In this document: positions 18,596 to 27,973 of the stretch, piece by piece
Numbering within the stretch: position 1 is the stretch's first letter
How the letters are laid out: each line of letters begins with the position of its first letter
Assembly: GCF_003253485.1 (NCBI RefSeq)
Contig: NZ_QKTX01000012.1
Coordinates: forward strand, 1-64,000
Source of the DNA: Algoriphagus aquaeductus
GTDB lineage: Bacteria > Bacteroidota > Bacteroidia > Cytophagales > Cyclobacteriaceae
Direction of reading: 5' to 3'
Length of the DNA stretch: 64,000 nt
The notes under the pieces: generated by a model
Told to the model about the DNA's origin: nothing
Databases searched by the model: none
The model's input: only the letters and a program-made list of their open reading frames with translations
Translations under genes and position numbers: made by a program

Positions 18596-18614
18596 TTGTT
18601 ATTATTACTAACAA
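18596..18614. promoter_or_regulatory. Candidate TetR operator
   Basis: TTGTTA (18596-18601) and TAACAA (18609-18614) form a 6-bp inverted repeat with a 7-bp centre, 19 bp overall, about 70 bp upstream of the TetR start. Size and position are as expected for an autoregulatory TetR site. Confidence 0.45.
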
Positions 18615-18681
18615 AAATGAAAGATTAGCAAACTTTTTGAAAGTTCAGGCCGTTAATGGGTTGTTTTGTAGATCCTGGTCC

Positions 18682-19353
18682 ATGGAATCCATACTTAAGA
18701 AAATTAGGGTAGAGGTAAGTTCCAACCTCTACATTAAGGAGCCCTTCAGTTCAGAATTGGGGGTTTCGATAGTCCGCGAAGGTTTGAAAATGATACAGGA
18801 GCTCGGAATGGAGCACTTTACATTTAAAAAACTCGCCAACCAAATCGGGAGCACAGAGGCGGCAATTTATCGTTATTTTGAAAACAAGCACAAACTTTTA
18901 CTATATCTAAACGCTTGGTATTGGGCATGGATGGAACATAATCTGGTATTTGCGACGGCCAACCTTAACAATCCGGAAGAGCGCTTGTCAGTGGCCCTGC
19001 GACTGATGGTGGATGGACCGATCTATAGGCAGAATGATTTTCTGGATCCCGTGTCGCTCCGAAATATCGTCGTCAATGAATCTTTGAAAGGCTATCTGAC
19101 CAAAGAGGTCGATGATGAGCATGAATCTGGCATTTTTACCCAGGTTTACAAATTCAGCGAACGGATTGCGTTCATCATTAAAGAAATCAATCCCAATTAT
19201 CTTTTTCCAAAAACATTGGTTTCTACGATAATGGAATCTAGTTTACTTCAATCATTCAATTCCCAGCATCTTCCAGGCATGACGGAAGCCAAGCCTACCG
19301 GAGGAGATCGATATACCTTCTTTCATCAACTTGTGACAAAAGCCATAACATAA
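18682..19353 (+). CDS. TetR/AcrR family regulator of the export cassette
   Basis: This is a 223-residue DNA-binding regulator. The helix-turn-helix FTFKKLANQIGSTEAAIYRYF lies in the N-terminal third, and the rest is the ligand/dimerisation domain. The start at 18682 (MESILKKIRVEV) is chosen over 18637, whose first 15 residues look non-coding. Its stop shares one base with the start of the ABC gene (TAATG), so regulator and exporter form one transcript with HlyD and TolC genes. It probably represses the cassette through the palindrome at 18596. Confidence 0.87.
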   Translation: MESILKKIRVEVSSNLYIKEPFSSELGVSIVREGLKMIQELGMEHFTFKKLANQIGSTEAAIYRYFENKHKLLLYLNAWYWAWMEHNLVFATANLNNPEERLSVALRLMVDGPIYRQNDFLDPVSLRNIVVNESLKGYLTKEVDDEHESGIFTQVYKFSERIAFIIKEINPNYLFPKTLVSTIMESSLLQSFNSQHLPGMTEAKPTGGDRYTFFHQLVTKAIT

Positions 19354-21050
19354 TGCAAAGCACATCAGGGTTAACTCCGGCCAAAAGGTTTTTCGGACTT
19401 CTGAAGGAAGAGAAAAATCAGGTGTATGCCATTTACTTTTATGCCATTTTGAATGGGTTGATTACCCTTTCGCTACCATTGGGAATTCAAGCCATTTTGA
19501 ATTTTATTTTGGGGGGAAGGATTACGACTTCTTGGGTAATATTAGTAGTAATCGTGGCTCTTGGAGTCATTTTTGGCGGATTCTTGCAGATTTCACAATT
19601 GCAGATAATGGAAAAGTTGCAACAGCGGATTTTTTCAAAGTCCGGACTTTCCATAGCCTATCGCTTGCCCAAGGTAAAAACTGAAATCCTTCATGGAGAG
19701 TACGGGCCTGAAATCGTCAATCGATTCTTTGACACAGTCAATCTTCAAAAGGGATTGGCTAAGATTCTGATTGATTTTTCTGCGGCCTTGCTTCAGGTGA
19801 TTTTCGGCCTTTTGCTCCTTTCAGTGTACCATCCTAGTTTTATCCTTTTTGGATTGGTTTTGATCGGTATACTGACGCTGATTTTTTACTTCACTGCCCC
19901 TCGTGGAATGGAGACTGCGCTTAAAGAGTCTTCGTATAAGTACCAAACTGCCTATTGGCTGGAAGAGGTTGGAAGGACACTTAACTCGTTCAAGTTGGTG
20001 GGAAACACGAGGCTGCCAATCCTTCGGGCGGATAAGTTGATTCAGAAATATGTTGAATTTCGGGCAAAGCACTTCAATGTCTTGATTTTTCAATATAAGG
20101 TCATGATCGTGTTTAAGGTATTGATTGTGACTAGTTTGCTGCTTGCGGGTAGTTTGCTGTTGATCAATGATCAGATCTCAATTGGACAGTTTGTGGCAGC
20201 TGAAGTGATCATCGTGTTGGTTGTCAATTCCGTAGAAAAGTTGATTCTTTCGTTGGAAACGGTTTATGATACCTTAGTGGCTGTAGAAAAATTAGGCCAT
20301 GTGATGGATCTGGAACTCGAACATCACGGTCCTAACGAGAAAATCATTCAATCTAAGCCGGAAGGCTTGAAGTTTGGACTTGAGAATGTGGTTTTTCAAC
20401 CTTTGGACTCTCCTGAGCCGTTGTTGAAGGGGGTTACCTTGTCTATCCATCCCGGGAAAAAAGTGGTGGTGACTGGGAAAAGCGGAAGCGGAAAAAGTGC
20501 CATGATGGCTTTGTTTTCGGGGCTTTATGAGGAATATGAAGGAAAAGTATTGGTGAATGATTTGTCTTTGGAATACATCAATCTGGAAAAATTCAGGGCC
20601 ATGGTCGGTGATTTCCATGAATTGCAGCAAATATTCCATGGTACCATCAAAGAGAATATCCTGATGGGCAGAGATTATGACCAAAGCCAAGTAGAATATA
20701 TTCTCAATTTGGTAGGGCTCAATGATTATGTGTATCAGCAGCCTGCTGGATTGGACACCATGCTGCAACCCGAAGGGAAGGGATTGTCCAAGACCTTGGC
20801 CCATCAGATTATTTTGGCAAGAGGGTTTGTGGGTCAACCGAAGGCCTTGATCATGGAAAATGTATTTCAATACGTAGACCCACAGATCAAGGAGAAGGTG
20901 ATCGATTACATCATGAAAGGACAATGGACCCTGGTGATGGTATCAGATGAAGAGGAGGTCCAGCAATTGGCAGACGAGGTGATTCTTTTGGATAAAGGTA
21001 GGTTGCTCTTCCAGGGTAGTTTTGAAGAATATAAAAGATTTAAAAATTAA
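19353..21050 (+). CDS. ABC exporter subunit with degenerate nucleotide-binding domain
   Basis: This 565-residue half-transporter of type I secretion layout has an N-terminal six-helix membrane domain (about 25-300) and a C-terminal ABC domain (about 340-565). Walker A GKSGSGKS (375-382) is intact. The signature LSGGQ is replaced by LSKTL (478-482), the Walker B aspartate by Met501 (ALIMEN, Glu502 kept), and the switch histidine by Asp532 (VSDEEE); the Q-loop also lacks a clear glutamine. It is followed by HlyD and TolC proteins, so a trans-envelope export channel is likely. Whether it hydrolyses ATP is doubtful from sequence. The substrate is unknown, and no peptidase C39 domain is present. 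Confidence 0.85.
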   Translation: MQSTSGLTPAKRFFGLLKEEKNQVYAIYFYAILNGLITLSLPLGIQAILNFILGGRITTSWVILVVIVALGVIFGGFLQISQLQIMEKLQQRIFSKSGLSIAYRLPKVKTEILHGEYGPEIVNRFFDTVNLQKGLAKILIDFSAALLQVIFGLLLLSVYHPSFILFGLVLIGILTLIFYFTAPRGMETALKESSYKYQTAYWLEEVGRTLNSFKLVGNTRLPILRADKLIQKYVEFRAKHFNVLIFQYKVMIVFKVLIVTSLLLAGSLLLINDQISIGQFVAAEVIIVLVVNSVEKLILSLETVYDTLVAVEKLGHVMDLELEHHGPNEKIIQSKPEGLKFGLENVVFQPLDSPEPLLKGVTLSIHPGKKVVVTGKSGSGKSAMMALFSGLYEEYEGKVLVNDLSLEYINLEKFRAMVGDFHELQQIFHGTIKENILMGRDYDQSQVEYILNLVGLNDYVYQQPAGLDTMLQPEGKGLSKTLAHQIILARGFVGQPKALIMENVFQYVDPQIKEKVIDYIMKGQWTLVMVSDEEEVQQLADEVILLDKGRLLFQGSFEEYKRFKN

Positions 21051-21056
21051 AAGGCG

Positions 21057-22412
21057 ATGTTGAATATATCTTCTAATTCGATCAAGGACACCATTCCGTT
21101 CAGCGGTGCCAAAAGCCTGGTGATGACGCTCCCGAGAAAGGAGAGTCAGAAGAGACTTAGAATTCTGACAGGAGTATTGATCACCCTTTTTATTATGCTC
21201 TTTTTACCCTGGACTCAAAATATCAGGTCCAAGGGGTATGTAACTGCTTTACGGCCTGACCAAAGGCCTCAAACTGTTCATTCGATCATTGCGGGTAGAA
21301 TCGAGAAGTGGTATGTGGCCGAGGGAGATTACGTTGCGGCAGGGGATACGATTTTAAGGATTTCGGAAGTCAAAGATGAATATTTTGATTCCCTACTCTT
21401 GCCCAGAACTCAGCAACAGGTAGACGCAAAGTCTCAATCCGCGAGGTCCTATGGGGACAAGGTGTTGGCTCTTCAAGATCAGATAGCTGCTTTGAGGAGA
21501 AATAATATCCTGAAACTTCAACAAGCAGATAATAAACTCAGAATTGCCCAGCTGAAAGTTCAATCTGACAGTATTGAGTTTGAGCAAGCGAAAGTCAATT
21601 ACGATATCGGCAAATACCAGCTGGATCGTGGAGAGCAGCTATTCAAAGAAGGGCTCAACTCGCTGACAGTTTTGGAAGGAAGAAGACTGAAATTTCAGGA
21701 GGTCCAAGCCAAATTGATTTCCTCAGAAAATAAACTCTTAAGCAGTAAAAATGAGCTCATCACTGCTCGAATCGACTTGGATGCTATTGACAATGAGTTT
21801 AAGGATAAGCTAGCCAAAGCACAGTCTGACATGTTTACTGCAATGTCTTCCCAGTTTGATGCAGAGGCGACTGTGACCAAATTGGAAAACCAATATTCCA
21901 ATTATGAGCAGCGCACCCGCTATCGATACGTTTTGGCTCCACAAAACGGCTATATCGCCAAAGCCATCCAGGTGGGTATTGGCGAGACAATCAAGGAGGG
22001 AGCAGAAATTGTCAATATTGTCCCTGCTGAAGCCGAGTTGGCCGTGGAGATGTATGTACAGCCAGTGGATTTGCCTTTGATCAAGGTTGGCAATAAGGTT
22101 CGCTTTATTTTCGACGGTTGGCCGGCAATTGTTTTCTCCGGATGGCCTCAGATTTCCAATGGGACCTTTGGAGGAGTAGTGGTGGCGATGGATCAGTTTG
22201 CCGGTCCCAATAATCAGTACCGGGTATTGGTGACCGCGGATCCCGAAGAAGAACCTTGGCCAGAATTGCTTCGAATCGGATCCGGAGCTGATGGGATTGC
22301 CTTGCTCAACGATGTACCCGTATGGTATGAAATCTGGCGACAGCTCAATGGATTCCCGGCCGATTATTATTCTCAAGAGGAAAAAGACAAAGGAGCTTCC
22401 ACGAAAAAATGA
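21057..22412 (+). CDS. HlyD-family periplasmic adaptor
   Basis: This is a 451-residue membrane-fusion protein. A single membrane helix lies at about residues 38-55 (ILTGVLITLFIMLFLPWTQ). A biotinyl-lipoyl half-motif (IIAGRIEKWYVAEGDYVAAGD), a long coiled-coil hairpin (about 115-285) and the returning lipoyl half (VLAPQNGYIAKAIQVGIGE) follow. It should bridge the ABC subunit in the inner membrane and the TolC-like protein. It sits 6 bp after the ABC gene and overlaps the TolC gene by 4 bp (ATGA). Confidence 0.9.
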   Translation: MLNISSNSIKDTIPFSGAKSLVMTLPRKESQKRLRILTGVLITLFIMLFLPWTQNIRSKGYVTALRPDQRPQTVHSIIAGRIEKWYVAEGDYVAAGDTILRISEVKDEYFDSLLLPRTQQQVDAKSQSARSYGDKVLALQDQIAALRRNNILKLQQADNKLRIAQLKVQSDSIEFEQAKVNYDIGKYQLDRGEQLFKEGLNSLTVLEGRRLKFQEVQAKLISSENKLLSSKNELITARIDLDAIDNEFKDKLAKAQSDMFTAMSSQFDAEATVTKLENQYSNYEQRTRYRYVLAPQNGYIAKAIQVGIGETIKEGAEIVNIVPAEAELAVEMYVQPVDLPLIKVGNKVRFIFDGWPAIVFSGWPQISNGTFGGVVVAMDQFAGPNNQYRVLVTADPEEEPWPELLRIGSGADGIALLNDVPVWYEIWRQLNGFPADYYSQEEKDKGASTKK

Positions 22413-23803
22413 AAAAAGGCATTTTAATCATTTGGCTTGGGCTGATTTCCTTGTCTCTTCGAGCCCAAGAAAACCTGAAGTTGGACTTTGAGCAGTATAT
22501 GGAGTGGGTTAGGTTGTACCATCCCATCTCCATACAGGCAGAAATCAACTTGAGGATGGGACAAATGGAGGTGAGGCAGGCGAGGGGTGGCTTTGACCCC
22601 TTGGTATATGGCAATCTGGATAAGAAGGAATACAAGGAATCCCTCTATTATGATAAGCGAGAGGCTGGAATTGTGGTTCCGACTTGGATGGGTGTAGAAT
22701 TGAATGGGACCTTCGAACAGAATTCGGGCAGGTATCTCAATGCCGAAAGTACGGTGCCTAATGCAGGATTGCTTTCAGCAGGTGCTTCTGTCAATGTAGG
22801 GCAAGGACTGATCTTGGATGACCGCAGGGCCGCTTTAAGACAGGCTCAGATTTACCAAGAGGCGACGGAGGTAGAGCGTATCAATTTGTTGAACTCTCTG
22901 AATCTCCAAGCGGCAGACATGTATTGGAGGTGGTCATTGGCGTATGAAAATAGGGAAGTGCTCAAGGAAGGAGTGGAACTTGCCAAATTCCGCTTTGCTG
23001 CTGTGAAAAGATTTTTTGAACAAGGAGATCAGGCAGCAATTGATACCGTCGAGGCATTTACTCAGCTGCTCAATAGACAATACCGGCTCCAGATCGCTGA
23101 AAATTCATTCTTTGAAGCTACTCAGGAGCTTAACACGTTTCTTTGGGATGAAAATGGAGAGCCGATGGTACTTACCCAGGGTGTCATTCCCCAAGGTCTC
23201 TTTGAGGATTTTAATTGGGCGCCAGATTTTGAAGAGTTTCGAATGGTGGTCTTAAGGCATCCCGAACTCCGACTGACAGATTATGAATTGGCCAGTTTGG
23301 ATGTGGAAAGAAGACTGAAAACCCAGCAGCTTTTGCCGGTGGTTAAATTGAAATATAATTTTCTTTCCGAAAGTGTTTCAGGAATGAGCCCATCTCCATT
23401 TTTTGAGAATAATTACAAATGGGGGGTGACATTTTATACGCCCTTATTGCTGAGGAAAACCAGAGGGGCCGTGGGCTTGGCCAATGCTAAAATTGAAATG
23501 AAGCAAACATCCCGGGATTTAAAAGAATTGCAGTTGATCAATAAGCTTGAGGCTGAGTTAAATAATTGGACGGTATTAAATCAACAGGTGAGTACAATTT
23601 CACAGAATGTAACCAGTCTTCAGGCTCTCTTGACCGGGGAAATGAGAAGGTTTGAAATTGGGGAAAGCAGCTTATTCCTTGTGAATGCGCGGGAGGTTGC
23701 GGTGTTTGATTCCAGGTTGACGCTCAATGAACTTGCCTCCAAGCTCCGCACTTCCTATGCGAAAACACGATTTGCTGCCGGCCTTGGGTTTGAAGGTGAT
23801 TGA
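22409..23803 (+). CDS. TolC-family outer membrane efflux protein
   Basis: This 464-residue protein has a signal peptide (cleavage after SLRAQ) and two similar halves of long helices with short strands, as in TolC. It is the last gene of the TetR-ABC-HlyD-TolC cassette and would form its outer-membrane duct. The stop lies only 6 bp from the stop of the convergent uxaB gene, with no room for a dedicated terminator. Confidence 0.87.
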   Translation: MKKGILIIWLGLISLSLRAQENLKLDFEQYMEWVRLYHPISIQAEINLRMGQMEVRQARGGFDPLVYGNLDKKEYKESLYYDKREAGIVVPTWMGVELNGTFEQNSGRYLNAESTVPNAGLLSAGASVNVGQGLILDDRRAALRQAQIYQEATEVERINLLNSLNLQAADMYWRWSLAYENREVLKEGVELAKFRFAAVKRFFEQGDQAAIDTVEAFTQLLNRQYRLQIAENSFFEATQELNTFLWDENGEPMVLTQGVIPQGLFEDFNWAPDFEEFRMVVLRHPELRLTDYELASLDVERRLKTQQLLPVVKLKYNFLSESVSGMSPSPFFENNYKWGVTFYTPLLLRKTRGAVGLANAKIEMKQTSRDLKELQLINKLEAELNNWTVLNQQVSTISQNVTSLQALLTGEMRRFEIGESSLFLVNAREVAVFDSRLTLNELASKLRTSYAKTRFAAGLGFEGD

Positions 23804-23809
23804 TGGGGC

Positions 23810-25120
23810 CTATTTCGAAAGAAGAGTTTCATAGGCTTTTTTGATTCCCTCGTGGTCTTCAAGCCCGAACAAGGATTTTGTAATAAAAATCACCTGTTCG
23901 AATTCCGAATAGAGCGGAGGTAGTGTGGAATAAACGTTTTTTACCTCTGAAGTATCCTTTATTTTTTCAGGATTTCGGAGGTTGAATAGGATCTGTGCCA
24001 CTAAGCCCGTGACAGCGATAGGAGGAACTGAATGGTGATTTTGTTGATGCCATTCAAAAATTGGAAAAAGCCGGCTTTTAAACTTTGCTGTGGCATTGAG
24101 CGAAATATCAGCAAGTCTGTGAGCAACAAAGGGATTGCGAAAGCGGTCCATTACCTGCCGGGCATATTTTTCCAATTCTTGGGATGGGATGTCAAGGGTT
24201 GGGAAAATCTCCTGCTTCAGAAGCATTTCCAATTCTTCCAAATTTCTTGGGTCGTCTACATATTGGCCCACAGTTTCAAATCCCTGAAGCAACCCCTTTC
24301 CAGTCATAAAGGTGTGCAAGCCATTGAGAATCCTGATTTTTCGAAGAGAATAAATTTGAATTGAATTTTGTAGGATCACTTCTGAGAAACTGTTTAAAAA
24401 GGGGAGGTAAGCCTCGTCCGAACCCTTGCCTTCTATGGCCCAAAAACAATACGGTTCGGTCTGCACCAAAAATTTGTCCTTCTCTTTTTCAGGTAAACTC
24501 AGGTGTGAAGGAAAGCCAGGTACAATTCTGTCTACCAGGGAATTAAAAAATTTACAAGATGAGTCCATCCAGATGAAAAACTCCTCTTGTAATTTCCATC
24601 TTTTAGCATGTGTTTCCACAAGATTTTTCAATGTTTTTCCGTTTTCCTGCAGCAGTTCGCAGGGAAGAAGTATTGTTTCGGCTTGAGGCAAGGTTTGAAA
24701 TCTCCTAAACAACCATTGGGTAATTCTTCCCGCAAAGGATTTCGCAAATTCTTTGAAATCCTCTTCTTCTTTCCAAACCATTCCAGCCTCAGTTACATTG
24801 GAGATGATCCATTTTACCTCTGGATCTGAGGCAAACTGTAAGAATCTTTCAGACTCAAGTGGTAGATCCAACCCGTCTTTTATACAGGTGATTTTTCTGA
24901 GCTGTTCGACTTTTTTTCCATTTTCCAACCCCGCCACCAGCACGTGATACTCATAATTTTGTTTTTTCAATTGTTCAAGATTTGATCCCCCTGTGCTTTG
25001 TATCATGCATACATTCAGGGAGATATCTTGTTGGTTTAAGTCTTGGACCATCGGTTCGATAAATGCCCGCAGGAAGTTTCCTGTACCGAATTGAAGAATT
25101 TGAATACCGTTTTTTTTCAT
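23810..25120 (-). CDS. uxaB: Tagaturonate reductase (altronate oxidoreductase)
   Basis: This is a member of the mannitol dehydrogenase / polyol dehydrogenase family that interconverts tagaturonate and altronate with NAD(H) in galacturonate catabolism. The Rossmann segment IQILQFGTGNFLRAF is at the N-terminus, and the catalytic KIRILNGLHTF block is near residue 265. From the ATG at 25120 the length is 436 residues; the longer frame to 25162 adds 14 residues rich in Asn and Ser that do not fit. Fructuronate reductase (UxuB) is the main alternative, but the neighbouring uxaA favours UxaB. Confidence 0.83.
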   Translation of the reverse strand: MKKNGIQILQFGTGNFLRAFIEPMVQDLNQQDISLNVCMIQSTGGSNLEQLKKQNYEYHVLVAGLENGKKVEQLRKITCIKDGLDLPLESERFLQFASDPEVKWIISNVTEAGMVWKEEEDFKEFAKSFAGRITQWLFRRFQTLPQAETILLPCELLQENGKTLKNLVETHAKRWKLQEEFFIWMDSSCKFFNSLVDRIVPGFPSHLSLPEKEKDKFLVQTEPYCFWAIEGKGSDEAYLPFLNSFSEVILQNSIQIYSLRKIRILNGLHTFMTGKGLLQGFETVGQYVDDPRNLEELEMLLKQEIFPTLDIPSQELEKYARQVMDRFRNPFVAHRLADISLNATAKFKSRLFPIFEWHQQNHHSVPPIAVTGLVAQILFNLRNPEKIKDTSEVKNVYSTLPPLYSEFEQVIFITKSLFGLEDHEGIKKAYETLLSK

Positions 25121-25164
25121 TTCAGAATTATTATTCAGATTGGAGAAACTAATCTTTAACAACT

Positions 25165-25446
25165 ATGCCCGCTTATTGCCTGGTGGAAATTGATATCCAC
25201 AATATGGAAGTTTATGAAGAATACAAAAAATTGACACCTGTCAGCCTTGAACCATTCGGGGGGAAGTTTGTGATTCGTGGTCTGCCTGTTGAGGCATTAG
25301 AAGGGAAATGGAACCATGATCGATTGGTCTTATTGGAATTTCCCAATAGAGAAAAAGCCTTGGAATGGTACAATTCTGAGAATTATCAAAAAGCTAAGAA
25401 AATTCGAGAAAATGCTTCTTCGGCAAACTTTTTTCTGGTAGGATAG
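25165..25446 (+). CDS. DUF1330 family protein
   Basis: This is a 93-residue soluble protein of the dimeric alpha-beta barrel type. The pattern CLVEIDIHNMEVYEEYKKLT, then GGKFVIRG and NREKALEWYNSENYQKAKKIR, is the DUF1330 pattern. Its function is unknown. It is divergent from uxaB across about 45 bp and may share regulation with the hexuronate genes. Confidence 0.85.
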   Translation: MPAYCLVEIDIHNMEVYEEYKKLTPVSLEPFGGKFVIRGLPVEALEGKWNHDRLVLLEFPNREKALEWYNSENYQKAKKIRENASSANFFLVG

Positions 25447-25586
25447 TGTTTTTGGCATTTTTATTGGTATGAAATACAAAAAAATGTAGAGCTGAGCAAA
25501 AGTTGCTTATCATCACCCCGGTAAAAGCTTCTTTGTTTTGTGAAATAATTGTCAAAAAAAATCAATCATCCAATCCAAAAAATTCA

Positions 25587-26240
25587 ATGAAAAAGATTTA
25601 CTCAAAATGGTCAAGCCTAAGTATTCTTGGAGCTTTGTTTCTAGGTTCCTGCATGCAGGAGACAGAAGCACCTGCAATAGCAGAGAATTTGCAACTTAAT
25701 TCTACTGTTTCTTCAGAAATCAGCATAGAAAATCTGAGAAAGAACCCCAACGGGGTGGCTTATCAGGAGAAGTTTACTAATCAAATCGGTTTTGTCCCTG
25801 ATTTGGAAGGTGGATTTACACAGGATATTCCTTTTCCTGCCTATTATCCTGGTACTGGGGTAGGAAATGCTACCTACATCGGTAAAGCTTATTCATTTAT
25901 TAATCAACGTGCATTTATTGGGGAGACCGGTCCAGTGACTGTTGGCGCTCCAGTCTCGATGTTTTTCTCCGAAGAATTGGCTGAGTTGGGAATCACAGAC
26001 CTTCCGGATGAAGTAAGTTCGCTCACGACAGATGGAAAAGGAAATACGGTTTATTTCAAAAACATTTTGAATGTGACCTCTCCGGTCTCGGATACCCGAA
26101 TCAATTTCGTGGCGGAAGTGGAAATCATCGGAGGAACAGGAATCTTCGCAACTGCCAAAGGAAAAGGCCAAGTAAATGGATTCTTTAATCCGTTAAATGG
26201 AAAAGGAGAAACTACCCTGAGAGCAAACATTGTCTTTTAA
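25587..26240 (+). CDS. Hypothetical lipoprotein, beta-barrel-like
   Basis: This is a 217-residue lipoprotein with signal MKKIYSKWSSLSILGALFLGSC. The C-terminal half contains VEIIGGTGIFATAKGKGQVNG and ends in beta strands, which recalls small secreted calycin or allene-oxide-cyclase-like barrels. I do not recognise a named family. The ATG at 25587 begins the signal peptide; an upstream ATG at 25503 adds 28 residues that look non-coding. It ends before a terminator shared with uxaA. Confidence 0.7.
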   Translation: MKKIYSKWSSLSILGALFLGSCMQETEAPAIAENLQLNSTVSSEISIENLRKNPNGVAYQEKFTNQIGFVPDLEGGFTQDIPFPAYYPGTGVGNATYIGKAYSFINQRAFIGETGPVTVGAPVSMFFSEELAELGITDLPDEVSSLTTDGKGNTVYFKNILNVTSPVSDTRINFVAEVEIIGGTGIFATAKGKGQVNGFFNPLNGKGETTLRANIVF

Positions 26241-26259
26241 TCACCCTTAGTTGAAGTAG

Positions 26260-26293
26260 AAAGAGCGGCACTTGTCACCAAGGCCGCTCTTTT
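26260..26293. terminator. Bidirectional terminator between the lipoprotein gene and uxaA
   Basis: AAAGAGCGGC (26260-26269) pairs with GCCGCTCTTT (26283-26292) across a 13-nt loop, followed on the plus strand by TTCCTTT. It lies between convergent genes. Confidence 0.75.
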
Positions 26294-26296
26294 CCT

Positions 26297-27925
26297 TTAT
26301 AGGGATACCCCTCTTTTCCAGGGGATAAAATCAAAGTTCCGTTTTTCTTCAGCCTTGGTTTTCACTCGACCACTTGCCACTTCGATGATATAATCGAGAA
26401 GTTTATCTCCGGAAGTTTCGATAGTGTCCTCTCCGGTGATTATGGTACCAGTATTGAAATCAATGATATCAGGCATTTTGGTTGCCATTTTGGTATTGGT
26501 GGAAACTTTGATCACCGGGCTGATCGGGTTTCCGGTCGGAGTACCCAATCCGGTGGTGAAGAGAATGATATTTGCACCGCTGCCCGCGAGCCCGGTCGTG
26601 CTCTCTACGTCATTTCCAGGGGTGCAGAGCAGATTGAGTCCAGGAGTTTTTGCATATTCGGTATAGTCCAATACATCAGAAATCGGCGCAGTTCCTCCTT
26701 TTTTTGCAGCCCCACAGGATTTGATGGCATCGGTCAACAGTCCATCTTTGATATTTCCCGGACTGGGATTCATATCAAATCCGCTGCCGACCCGTTTGGC
26801 CGCTTCATTGTAGGTTTCCATCAGGTGGACAAATTTATTAGCCAATTCTGCCGTCTCGCATCTGTTGATGAGATTTTGCTCCGCCCCACAGAGTTCGGGA
26901 AATTCGGACAGGATGGTAATCCCTCCTAAGGCAACTATCAAATCCGATACTCGTCCAAGCGTAGGGTTGGCAGAAATACCCGAAAAACCATCTGAACCTC
27001 CACATTCCAGTCCGATAACCAGCTTGTCGAGCGATACCGGTTCTCGTTGGCTTTGACTTGCCAGGACCAAGCCCTCAAAAGTCTCTTGGATGGCCTTTGT
27101 GATCAGTGCATCGGTGGTTCCTTCCTGCTGTTGCTCCACGACCACCAAAGGTTTGGTGCAGTTGAGTTTGGCCAGTTTTTCTTTTAAAATTCTCACCTCT
27201 GCATTTTGACAGCCCAGGCTGAGCACTGTGGCACCGGCCACATTGGGATGATGAATGTATCCCGCCAATAATCCGCAAAGCGAATCCGCATCCTGTCGGG
27301 TTCCGCCACATCCCAGAGAGTGGGTGAGAAATCGGATGCCATCGAGATTGGGGAAGATTTTAGACCTTCCAGATGCCACTTTTTGCGCAACCGTTTCCGT
27401 AAATTTTTCTCCCTGAAGCCCTAAAATCAGGTTTTTGATCTGGACTTCGTAAGGGTTGGGTTGAGAAAATCCCAAAGCATTTTCGAAGGCTTCCTGAAGT
27501 AATTTTACATTGGTATTTTCACAAAAAACCATAGGCAAAACCAGCCAATAATTGGCTGTTCCAACCTGATTATCAGCTCTTTTGTAACCCATAAAAGTCC
27601 GGCTTTTCCAGGCGGCTATATCAGGTGCTTTCCATACATATTGACCGGATTTCAGCTCGTAGGAACGGGTTTTATGCTTGATATTTTGAAGGGTGATGGC
27701 ATGTCCTTGGCGGATTGGCCGGGTGGCTTCACCTACTACCGTACCATACATGATGATGTCATCTCCCGGGATGAAATCGCGCAATGCAAACTTATGTTTT
27801 GCGGGTACAAATTCTTGAATATCAATATCTACTTGGCTGATTTTGACTTTTTCTCCGGACACAAGGTCAGAAAGGGCTACGCCCACATTGTCCGAAGAAT
27901 CCAAAAGAAGCGAGGTGTTGTTCAT
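26297..27925 (-). CDS. uxaA: Altronate dehydratase
   Basis: This 542-residue enzyme dehydrates D-altronate to 2-keto-3-deoxygluconate (KDG). The N-terminal SAF domain (about residues 10-95) is followed by the large UxaA/GarD-type domain with TLSLGCQNAE, VIGLECGGSDGFSGISANP and the Cys-containing LLCTPGNDVESTTGL block that may ligate the metal centre. Full length indicates that both halves, which are separate in some species, are fused here. It is divergent from kdgK across 48 bp, so the two probably share a control region. Galactarate dehydratase is less likely given uxaB nearby. Confidence 0.9.
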   Translation of the reverse strand: MNNTSLLLDSSDNVGVALSDLVSGEKVKISQVDIDIQEFVPAKHKFALRDFIPGDDIIMYGTVVGEATRPIRQGHAITLQNIKHKTRSYELKSGQYVWKAPDIAAWKSRTFMGYKRADNQVGTANYWLVLPMVFCENTNVKLLQEAFENALGFSQPNPYEVQIKNLILGLQGEKFTETVAQKVASGRSKIFPNLDGIRFLTHSLGCGGTRQDADSLCGLLAGYIHHPNVAGATVLSLGCQNAEVRILKEKLAKLNCTKPLVVVEQQQEGTTDALITKAIQETFEGLVLASQSQREPVSLDKLVIGLECGGSDGFSGISANPTLGRVSDLIVALGGITILSEFPELCGAEQNLINRCETAELANKFVHLMETYNEAAKRVGSGFDMNPSPGNIKDGLLTDAIKSCGAAKKGGTAPISDVLDYTEYAKTPGLNLLCTPGNDVESTTGLAGSGANIILFTTGLGTPTGNPISPVIKVSTNTKMATKMPDIIDFNTGTIITGEDTIETSGDKLLDYIIEVASGRVKTKAEEKRNFDFIPWKRGVSL

Positions 27926-27973
27926 CGTTTTTATTCCTTATTTTGGTCAAATTAGAGAAAAAAATATTCTTCC

